Positions 1-5,473 of a stretch of DNA of 5,473 bases are shown here, in pieces. The notes under the pieces were generated by a model. That model saw only the letters and a list, made by a program, of their open reading frames with translations, made no database searches and had not been told where the DNA came from. Position 1 is the first letter of the stretch. Every line of letters starts with the position of its first letter. Made by a program: the position numbers and the translations under genes. The DNA comes from Candidatus Aminicenantota bacterium (lineage in GTDB: Bacteria; Acidobacteriota; Aminicenantia; S016-38): positions 1 to 5,473 of the forward strand of contig JAMOUL010000127.1 in assembly GCA_027062035.1 (NCBI GenBank), given 5' to 3'.

Positions 1-1085
1 AAAAGAAAATAGATCTTACGGTGGTGGGTCCTGAGGTTCCCCTCTCTCTTGGGATAGTAGATGAGTTTAAGAGAAGAGGTCTAAGGATATTTGGTCCGGA
101 AAAAATTGCTGCTGAACTTGAGGCAAGTAAGGTTTTTGCAAAGGAATTCATGGCAAGACATAATATTCCAACCGCTGAATTCGACGTGGTAAGCGATTTT
201 CCCGAGGGGGAGAGGATAATAAAAAGCGGAAAATACGGATATCCGGTTGTAATCAAAGCGGACGGTCTGGCAGCAGGGAAGGGGAGTATCGTATGCTCCA
301 ATGAAGAGGAAGCGCTCCTGGCTCTTGACATAATAATAAATAAAAGAAAGTTCGGTAATGCAGGGGATAAGGTAGTTATAGAGAGATTTCTTCCAGGAAG
401 AGAAATTTCCTTTACGGTGGTGACGGATGGGGAATGTATAGTTCCTATAGTAACTTCACTGGATCACAAGAAGGCATACGATGGAGATAGAGGCCCTAAC
501 ACCGGAGGAATGGGAGCCATTTCTCCCTGTCCTTATGTGGATGCAGAACTATATAAGAAAATAGTGGGAGAAGTTATAAAGCCCACAATAGATGGGATGA
601 TGGAGGAAGGAAGAAAGTTTACGGGAGTTCTGTACGCCGGTTTAATGCTTAGTGACGGTCAACCCATGGTGCTTGAGTTCAATGTAAGATTCGGAGACCC
701 TGAAACTCAGGCTATTATGCTGAGGCTTGAAAGCGACCTTCTGGATCTTCTTGAGCCGGCTGCAGAAGGGTCAGTTCATGGTATTAAGCTTCAGTGGGAT
801 AGGAAGCCTTCTGTAGTGGTAGTTCTTGCCTCAGGTGGGTATCCTGGAAAATACGAAAAGGGAAAGGAAATAAAAGGACTTGACAGCGTACCGGATGATA
901 TCGTGGTCTTTCATGCGGGTACAGAATACAGGGACGGAAAATACTATACAGCTGGTGGCAGGGTTCTTAATGTGGGCTCCAAGGGAGAAACCCTTGCTGA
1001 AGCCAGGGAAAAGGTCTATCGTGCCATTGAGAACATACATTTTGAGAATATGCACTATAGAAAAGATATAGGAGTGGGAAAATGA
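1..1085 (+). CDS. purD: Phosphoribosylamine-glycine ligase (GAR synthetase), 5' end cut by window edge
   Basis: This enzyme joins 5-phosphoribosylamine to glycine with ATP to give GAR, the second step of de novo purine synthesis, in the cytoplasm. The reading frame is open from base 3, giving KKIDLTVVGPEVPL, which is the conserved end of the PurD N-terminal domain. The GTG at 21 is therefore an internal valine and the real start lies upstream. About 360 residues are visible and the family is usually near 420-430, so roughly 65 N-terminal residues are missing, including the GxGxREHA region. ATP-grasp motifs are intact: GLAAGKG at 264-284, DHKKAYDGDRGPNTGGMG at 462-515 and EFNVRFGDPETQ at 675-710. 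The C-terminal GARS domain begins near ASGGYPG (828-848). The stop TGA overlaps the purE start (ATGA). Family assignment is near certain. Confidence 0.97.
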   Translation, partial: KKIDLTVVGPEVPLSLGIVDEFKRRGLRIFGPEKIAAELEASKVFAKEFMARHNIPTAEFDVVSDFPEGERIIKSGKYGYPVVIKADGLAAGKGSIVCSNEEEALLALDIIINKRKFGNAGDKVVIERFLPGREISFTVVTDGECIVPIVTSLDHKKAYDGDRGPNTGGMGAISPCPYVDAELYKKIVGEVIKPTIDGMMEEGRKFTGVLYAGLMLSDGQPMVLEFNVRFGDPETQAIMLRLESDLLDLLEPAAEGSVHGIKLQWDRKPSVVVVLASGGYPGKYEKGKEIKGLDSVPDDIVVFHAGTEYRDGKYYTAGGRVLNVGSKGETLAEAREKVYRAIENIHFENMHYRKDIGVGK

Positions 1086-1555
1086 AGGTAGTTTATTTTA
1101 TTGGTAGCAAATCCGATTATCCGGTGATTGAACCCGGAGTGGAAATTCTCGAAAGCTTTGGAGTGGAAGTTGAGGTTCTTATAACCTCAGCCCACAGAAC
1201 ACCTGAAAGGACTATAAGGCTTGTTCAGGAGAAAGAAAAGGATACGGATGTCTTTGTTGCAGTTGCCGGCGGAGCAGCTCATCTTGCGGGATTCGTGGCA
1301 GCTTTTACCACAAGACCAGTTATTGGACTTCCTGTGGCAGTAGAGCCATTTAAAGGACTGGATTCCCTTCTTTCCATGGTTCAGATGCCAAGGGGTATTC
1401 CCGTGGCAGTGGTGTCAGCAGGAAAATGGGGAGGGGTAAACTCCGCCCTCTTTGCAGCTGAAATATTATCTTTGAAATATCCAGAGATAAGGGATAAGCT
1501 CATTGATTATAGAGAGAAGATGAAGAAAAGGATAGAAGAGGAATTTGTGGGGTAA
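1082..1555 (+). CDS. purE: N5-carboxyaminoimidazole ribonucleotide mutase, class I PurE
   Basis: Class I PurE converts N5-CAIR to CAIR in purine synthesis and normally works after PurK, which is not in this window. The 157-residue length is typical. Visible motifs are GSKSDYPV (residues 8-15), SAHRTP (36-41, His38), AGGAAHLAG (62-70, His67) and GLDSLLSMVQMPRGIPV (92-108). These match class I PurE such as the E. coli enzyme and not the class II AIR carboxylases. Two departures stand out: the usual HLPG is HLAG, and the usual glycine/alanine-rich IGKAGA stretch reads SAGKWGG (112-118). The ATG start at 1082 overlaps the purD stop by 4 bases and is preceded by AGGAG at 1070-1074 with a 7-base spacer, so the start is well supported. 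The last 11 bases overlap the next gene. It is an operon partner of purD. Confidence 0.97.
   Translation: MKVVYFIGSKSDYPVIEPGVEILESFGVEVEVLITSAHRTPERTIRLVQEKEKDTDVFVAVAGGAAHLAGFVAAFTTRPVIGLPVAVEPFKGLDSLLSMVQMPRGIPVAVVSAGKWGGVNSALFAAEILSLKYPEIRDKLIDYREKMKKRIEEEFVG
1526..1547 (+). promoter_or_regulatory. Ribosome-binding region and TTG start of the mtaB-like gene, inside purE
   Basis: The start codon TTG lies within the last codons of purE. Two purine-rich Shine-Dalgarno candidates precede it: AGGA at 1529-1532 with a 12-base gap, and GAGGA at 1538-1542 with only 2 bases. Neither has ideal spacing, which together with the 11-base gene overlap suggests re-initiation by ribosomes finishing purE. 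This is inferred from layout. No ATG or GTG is available in this frame between the upstream stop (1533-1535) and the conserved GCRLN motif. Confidence 0.55.
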
Positions 1556-2765
1556 GTTTTCTCTTATAAATCAGGGATGCAGGCTTAATGCTGCTGAGTC
1601 CCAGAAGATAATAGAGGAATTACAGAAGAAAGGCTGGGTTTTTACATCCCCTGAGTCTGCATCTGTGATAATAATAAACTCGTGTGCGGTGACCCACAGG
1701 GCAGAGTCTGATTTCAGAAAACTGGTCAGAAAAATAAGGAGAGAGAACCCCGCAGGTAAGATAATAGCTATCGGTTGTCTTGTGGACTTTAACGAAGATG
1801 AAGCCTCAATGGCAGATCTCTATCTTAAAAACCGGGAAAAAATGTCCCTTCCAGATTTGCTGGAAGCTGCCGGTAATGAAACTGAGTTGAGTAGATGGAA
1901 GGCCAGAGGTTTTCTTAAGGTGCAGGAAGGATGCGACCTTGGATGCACTTATTGTATAATTCCAGAACTCAGGGGGAAATCAAGGAGTGTATCCCTCAGC
2001 GATATAGAAAATAGAATGGAGGAACTGCTCGAGGCGGGCTATGAGGAGGTGGTAATAACAGGAATTCATCTTGAGTCCTATGGCAGGGATCTGGGAGATA
2101 GAGAGGGATTTTTGGGACTCCTCAGATTTCTCGAAAAATATTTTCCTGATGTCAGGTTTCGTATATCTTCCCTGGACCCCCGTTATTTAACCGATAAATT
2201 GCTGGATTATATCCTTTCTGCTCCTCATATAATGCCAGGTTTCCATCTGTCCTTTCAGCACTATTCCAACAAGATATTGAAGCTGATGGGAAGGGGAACG
2301 AATAAGGGATTTATGAAAATTCTGGAGAGGATAAAGAGTGCAATTCCTCATGCAGGTATAGGCACCGATTTTATCGTGGGATTTCCCGGTGAGGACGAGG
2401 ATGATTTCAGAGAGCTGCTGGATTTTGCGGAGCAGGCGCCTTTAACCTATTTTCACGTTTTCAGTTTTTCTCCCAGGCCGGGGACAGGGGCAGCAGAATT
2501 AAAGCCCCGGGTTCCAGAAAGGATTGCAGGGGAAAGGTCCAGGATACTCAGAAAAATGGCAGAAAAGAAAAAGAGAACCTTTCTTTTATCTTTGAAGGGA
2601 AAAATCCTGGAGGGAACAGTCATCAAAAACGGGGAAGCACTGCTTGAGAATTATGTTTCTATTAAATTTTCTGAAGGGTCAACTTTTCCCGGGAAAAGGG
2701 TTAAATTCCTTGTGACTGCTGTAAACATTGAAGAAAACTATTTGTTTGGAAAAATTCCAAAATAA
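1545..2765 (+). CDS. mtaB: Radical-SAM tRNA methylthiotransferase, MtaB-like (t6A37 to ms2t6A37)
   Basis: The likely role is adding a methylthio group to N6-threonylcarbamoyladenosine at tRNA position 37. The 406-residue protein has the full family layout. A UPF0004 N-terminal domain carries Cys12 (QGCRLN), Cys47 (NSCAVT) and Cys78 (IGC) for the auxiliary 4Fe-4S cluster. The radical-SAM core carries C130xxxC134xxC137 (EGCDLGCTYC), and a short TRAM-like domain spans about 351-404. These six cysteines are the only ones in the protein. GCRLN, the CAVT..A pattern, ITGIHLESYG and the FHVFSFSPRPGT stretch point to MtaB over MiaB or RimO. However, residues 238-250 read QHYSNKILKLMGR, where MtaB usually has a QSGSD-type motif, and this resembles RimO. 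The TTG start at 1545 is the only plausible one: an in-frame stop lies at 1533-1535, and the conserved N-terminus follows at once. The length is slightly below the usual 420-450. The subfamily call is less certain than the superfamily call. Confidence 0.88.
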   Translation: MWGKFSLINQGCRLNAAESQKIIEELQKKGWVFTSPESASVIIINSCAVTHRAESDFRKLVRKIRRENPAGKIIAIGCLVDFNEDEASMADLYLKNREKMSLPDLLEAAGNETELSRWKARGFLKVQEGCDLGCTYCIIPELRGKSRSVSLSDIENRMEELLEAGYEEVVITGIHLESYGRDLGDREGFLGLLRFLEKYFPDVRFRISSLDPRYLTDKLLDYILSAPHIMPGFHLSFQHYSNKILKLMGRGTNKGFMKILERIKSAIPHAGIGTDFIVGFPGEDEDDFRELLDFAEQAPLTYFHVFSFSPRPGTGAAELKPRVPERIAGERSRILRKMAEKKKRTFLLSLKGKILEGTVIKNGEALLENYVSIKFSEGSTFPGKRVKFLVTAVNIEENYLFGKIPK

Positions 2766-2800
2766 AAACTTTGACAAATAGCTTTTATTTTGTTATTTTT
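2758..2800 (+). terminator. AT-rich inverted repeat with T-rich tail, possible intrinsic terminator
   Basis: A perfect 10-base inverted repeat has arms CAAAATAAAA (2758-2767) and TTTTATTTTG (2783-2792), with two further inner pairs possible (CT at 2769-2770 with AG at 2780-2781). It is followed by TTATTTTT. The position at the stop codon of the mtaB-like gene suits a terminator for the purine unit. The stem is almost all A-T, so the hairpin would be weak, and in AT-rich gaps such symmetry can arise by chance. It could instead be an operator, because it overlaps the promoter of the next gene. Confidence 0.35.
2771..2799 (+). promoter_or_regulatory. Sigma-70-like promoter for the propeller protein gene
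   Basis: A perfect -35 box TTGACA at 2771-2776 is followed by a 17-base spacer and TATTTT at 2794-2799, a 4-of-6 match to TATAAT. Transcription would begin near 2805-2807, leaving a leader of about 50 bases before the ATG at 2855. It sits in the only intergenic gap of the window, directly before the gene that is functionally unlike its upstream neighbours. The call rests on sequence match and placement only. Confidence 0.6.
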
Positions 2801-2838
2801 AAATCTCACCCTTTTTAAATCCTTCAAATTGTCAGATT

Positions 2839-2846
2839 AAGGAGGT
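2839..2846 (+). promoter_or_regulatory. Strong Shine-Dalgarno site (AAGGAGGT)
   Basis: This is an eight-base full match to the anti-Shine-Dalgarno complement, placed 8 bases before the ATG at 2855. It fixes that ATG as the start and suggests efficient translation. It also shows that the host uses standard bacterial ribosome-binding sites, in contrast to the poorly spaced site of the preceding gene. Confidence 0.9.
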
Positions 2847-2854
2847 AAGGACCC

Positions 2855-5473
2855 ATGAAAAACCGCTTTTTGTTGATTATTATAATTCTGTCTTTATTTT
2901 TGGGATATTTCCCTTTACTGGCTGCTCTGGATGCCAGAAATTTGAAAGTTCCCCTTTACTTTATCGAAAACAGGGGACAGGTTGATAGGCAGGTGAAGTT
3001 TTATGGAACGACAGATGAATATAATGTATGGGTTACAGACTCATCAATACATTTTAGCTCCAGTAAGGGAGTTTCTGCAGATAGTATTGAGATGGTTTTC
3101 GCAGGTTCCAGAAAATGGAAGGTGGTTCCCGTTGATAGAGCAGATTATACTGTAAATTACTTTAAAAGTAAAAACCCCTCAGAATGGCGTAGAAAAATTT
3201 CCACCTATAAAAAACTGAGATTGGTTGATGTATATCCCGGAATTGATCTCGTTTTATATGGTAAGGGAAATTATATTGAATATGACTGGGAAGTATCTCC
3301 GGGCGCTGATCCCGGGCAAATTCGGGTAAAAATCAAGGGTGGTAAAGTTTTTCAGGGAAAGGACCGGTCTCTTATCATCTCTTCAGGTTCGTTTAAATTA
3401 ATAAAAAAGCCCCCTGAAGCCTATCAAGAGAAACATTCCAGAAGAGAAAGGGTAAAGGCGGAGTTTGTTATTCTGGAGGAGAATGAATTTGGAATAAGGC
3501 TCGGAAGGTACGATAAAAGGAAAAAGCTTATTATAGACCCACTCATATTTCCCTATTCCACCTATCTCGGGGGAAGCAGTTATGAATACTCTTATGGTAT
3601 GGCTGTTGACAATAAAGGTTATATATACGTTGCAGGGTGGACCTACTCCTCTGATTTTCCTGTTTATGGAGGTTTTCAGTGTGCAAGTGGTGGCTACTGG
3701 GATGCTTTCATTACAAAATTTTCTCCTGATGGGAGTACGGCAATCTTTTCGTCTTACATAGGGGGAAGTAATTATGATGTTGGTTATAGCGTTGCAGTGG
3801 ATGAGGATGGGTACATATACGTTGGAGGAGCGTCATGGTCTGACAATTTCCCGATAAAAAACGCTATTCAACCAGCAAGGGCAGGTGCCTATGACAATTT
3901 CATAACGAAAATTTTACCCGATGGAAGCGATATTGTATTTTCCACTTATCTGGGTGGTAACGACTGGGATTGGATTTTTCAGCTGACGGTGAAAGAACCG
4001 GGAGGAATTTACGCTACAGGAGTTACCCGTTCTTCTAACTTCCCCCTGGTCAATCCATTTCAGTCCATATACGGCGGTAATGATGATGCCTTTGTGCTGG
4101 AGCTTTCCTCTGATGGTAGCACCCTCCTTTTTTCCTCGTATCTTGGTGGAAGCGGAGAGGATGGAGCTTATGGTATAGTTGTCGATGAACCCGGCTATGT
4201 TTACATAGCCGGTTATACCGATTCCCCTGATTTTCCCGTAAAGGATGCTTTTCAACCTCACTACGCAGGAGGCTCTAAGGACGGTTTCGTCACAAAGATC
4301 TTCCCTGCAACCGGTTCCATTGTTTATTCTTCCTATATTGGCGGAAGTAAAAACGATAAAGCACACGGAATTGCAGTGGAGGACAATGGTAAGGTTTATA
4401 TCACCGGTACCACCGATTCCACTGATTTTCCTGTTCTGAATGCTCTGCAACCTTCCAATGCAGGGGGAGAAGACTTTTTTGTAGCGAAATTATCATCGCA
4501 GGGAAGAATAATTTATTCAAGCTATCTGGGAGGATCTGACAATGATGTAGGGGTCGAAATAAGCGTAAATTTTCTTCATGAACCAACGATTATAGGATTT
4601 ACCCATTCAAGTGATTTTCCAGTAAAGGAAGAGATCCAGAAAGATGAGCCTGGATCGGATATAGTGGTCGTTAGATTAAATAAATGGGGAACAGGCCTTG
4701 TGTTTTCAACGTATATTGGTGGTAGTGGAGATGAGACCGGTTGCGCTATTGCTTTAAATAAAAGAGGAGATGTCTATGGTACAGGCCGTAGTCAATCCGT
4801 AGATTTTCCCATGGTTTCTCCCTTCCAGTCCTCAAATAATGGTAACTATGATGGTGTGGTATTCAGACTGAATTACAATTATATTCCGGTTGCTGTAATT
4901 GATGGTGAGAATAAGGTTTGCCCTGTACCCGTGGAAGTTGATATTTCAGGGGAAAAATCCCATGATGAAGATGGATGGGTGAAGGCATATAGATGGAGAA
5001 TCATCAGTAAACCCGAAGGATCAGCTGCCTATATAAAGGACCCGACCTCTAAGAAAACCTTTTTTGTTGCGGACAAAGCTGGCGTTTATCGTATTTCCCT
5101 GAAGGTTCTCGACAACGACAATTCCTGGTCTGAGGAAATTTCTAAGAGCATACTTGCCATTGAAGGGGTGGGTCCAAAGATAGATATTACAGGAACAAGG
5201 GGTAAAGAAAGGGCATGGATAATAAGAAAGGACTATGTAAATATTACAGTGAACATTTTCCCATCTTCCCTTTGCGCTGCGCCTGTTTCAAAATACGTTA
5301 TTTACAAAAGAAAAGGAACCGGAGATTTCTCAGTTTACCGGGAGTTAATGCCTTCTGATCTGAAATTTAATGGAAAATTCTACATCTATTCATTCCTGGA
5401 TAAATATCTGGAAAAAGGAGTCTCCTACACATATAGAGTTGTGGCCGTGGGAGACAACGGGAAAACCCTTTCC
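2855..5473 (+). CDS. Exported SBBP seven-bladed beta-propeller protein with PKD-like and FN3-like domains, 3' end cut by window edge
   Basis: The frame is open without a stop for 873 codons to the window end. Residues 1-24 or 1-27 form a Sec signal peptide: KNR, then a hydrophobic run at 5-22, then small residues. There is no lipobox cysteine. Residues about 31-230 resemble the DUF7948 domain that precedes SBBP repeats, with YFIENRGQVD (35-44), VYPGIDLVLYG (126-136) and PGADPGQI (149-156). Residues 234-673 hold seven SBBP repeats. Residues about 677-770 look like a PKD domain (PVEVDISGEKSHDEDG, then RWRI), and about 774-873 begin a fibronectin-III-like domain (KYVIYKRK, then YTYRVVAVGDNG). 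The protein should act outside the cytoplasmic membrane. Propeller and PKD domains suggest binding or surface-structure roles, but the family has no established function and I assign none. It has its own promoter. The remaining C-terminus, where any anchor or secretion signal would lie, is not visible. Confidence 0.93.
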   Translation, partial: MKNRFLLIIIILSLFLGYFPLLAALDARNLKVPLYFIENRGQVDRQVKFYGTTDEYNVWVTDSSIHFSSSKGVSADSIEMVFAGSRKWKVVPVDRADYTVNYFKSKNPSEWRRKISTYKKLRLVDVYPGIDLVLYGKGNYIEYDWEVSPGADPGQIRVKIKGGKVFQGKDRSLIISSGSFKLIKKPPEAYQEKHSRRERVKAEFVILEENEFGIRLGRYDKRKKLIIDPLIFPYSTYLGGSSYEYSYGMAVDNKGYIYVAGWTYSSDFPVYGGFQCASGGYWDAFITKFSPDGSTAIFSSYIGGSNYDVGYSVAVDEDGYIYVGGASWSDNFPIKNAIQPARAGAYDNFITKILPDGSDIVFSTYLGGNDWDWIFQLTVKEPGGIYATGVTRSSNFPLVNPFQSIYGGNDDAFVLELSSDGSTLLFSSYLGGSGEDGAYGIVVDEPGYVYIAGYTDSPDFPVKDAFQPHYAGGSKDGFVTKIFPATGSIVYSSYIGGSKNDKAHGIAVEDNGKVYITGTTDSTDFPVLNALQPSNAGGEDFFVAKLSSQGRIIYSSYLGGSDNDVGVEISVNFLHEPTIIGFTHSSDFPVKEEIQKDEPGSDIVVVRLNKWGTGLVFSTYIGGSGDETGCAIALNKRGDVYGTGRSQSVDFPMVSPFQSSNNGNYDGVVFRLNYNYIPVAVIDGENKVCPVPVEVDISGEKSHDEDGWVKAYRWRIISKPEGSAAYIKDPTSKKTFFVADKAGVYRISLKVLDNDNSWSEEISKSILAIEGVGPKIDITGTRGKERAWIIRKDYVNITVNIFPSSLCAAPVSKYVIYKRKGTGDFSVYRELMPSDLKFNGKFYIYSFLDKYLEKGVSYTYRVVAVGDNGKTLS
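3554..4873 (+). repeat. Seven tandem SBBP (beta-propeller) repeats, about 192 bases each
   Basis: The repeats begin at the [YF]S[ST]Y[LI]GG motif, at 3554, 3746, 3938, 4130, 4325, 4514 and 4703. The spacing is 64, 64, 64, 65, 63 and 63 residues. Each unit then has a GxAVDxxGxxYxxG stretch, a [DN]FP[VILM] motif (residues 267, 331, 395, 459, 524, 587 and 650), and a D-[AGN]-F-[IV]-like strand. Units 3 and 6 have lost the central DxxGxxY pattern. The units have diverged at the DNA level, so this is an old protein repeat and not a recent DNA duplication. Seven units match one complete propeller. Confidence 0.93.

Noticed and set aside
21..23. GTG as the purD start codon
   Set aside because: The frame is open upstream to the window edge, and the residues before it (KKIDLT) are conserved PurD sequence, so the gene is truncated and GTG encodes an internal valine.
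831..1071. Short open frames overlapping the end of purD (831-1055 minus, 880-1071 plus)
   Set aside because: They are fully contained in well-conserved purD sequence and have no recognisable product.
2801..2840. Possible leader hairpin or riboswitch before the propeller gene (AATCT at 2802-2806 with AGATT at 2834-2838)
   Set aside because: There are only five weak pairs across a 27-base loop, and the leader of about 50 bases is too short and AT-rich for a known riboswitch class.
3914..4450. A 178-codon open frame on the minus strand
   Set aside because: It lies wholly opposite the SBBP repeat region, which has clear coding signal on the plus strand. Its translation shows no recognisable domain, and the regular repeats explain the lack of stops.
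4245..4586. Short open frames on both strands within the propeller gene (4245-4439 plus, 4401-4586 minus)
   Set aside because: They are shadow frames of the propeller coding sequence, with no supporting ribosome-binding site or family motif.
3554..4873. Tandem DNA repeats as a CRISPR-like array or recent duplication
   Set aside because: The periodicity is at protein level in one frame, with diverged codons. There are no identical short repeats separated by unique spacers.

Overview
The window is bacterial and can be read almost completely. It holds four same-strand genes: a 5'-truncated purD, purE, a radical-SAM tRNA methylthiotransferase of the MtaB type, and the first 873 codons of a large exported beta-propeller protein that runs off the right edge. 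There are no RNA genes, insertion sequences, CRISPR arrays or other mobile signals.

Bases 1-2765 look like one tightly packed transcription unit. purD and purE overlap by 4 bases (ATGA), and purE and the mtaB-like gene overlap by 11 bases, with a TTG start inside the end of purE. PurD (GAR synthetase) and PurE (class I N5-CAIR mutase) act in de novo purine synthesis. The third gene is a tRNA-modification enzyme that appears to ride in the purine operon and is probably translationally coupled to purE.

Bases 2766-2854 are a short AT-rich gap. It carries a good sigma-70-like promoter (TTGACA, 17-base spacer, TATTTT) and a perfect AAGGAGGT Shine-Dalgarno. An AT-rich inverted repeat that could end the upstream unit lies over the promoter.

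Bases 2855-5473 encode a Sec-exported protein. In order it has a signal peptide, an N-terminal domain of the kind that precedes SBBP repeats (DUF7948-like, with an ENRGQVD motif), exactly seven SBBP repeats of 63-65 residues forming one closed seven-bladed propeller, a PKD-like domain, and the start of a fibronectin-III-like domain. It is probably a cell-surface or secreted protein of unknown role with its own promoter.

Organism: GC is in the low-to-mid 40s per cent by eye, with frequent AGA/AGG arginine and ATA isoleucine codons. That usage is common in thermophilic or uncultured anaerobic bacteria. SBBP proteins of this layout are known from Bacteroidota, Acidobacteriota and several candidate phyla. 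No firm taxon can be given from this window alone.

I see no convincing new multi-gene system. The parts most worth a second look are the propeller protein, the overlapping promoter/inverted repeat, and the RimO-like motif inside the otherwise MtaB-like enzyme.
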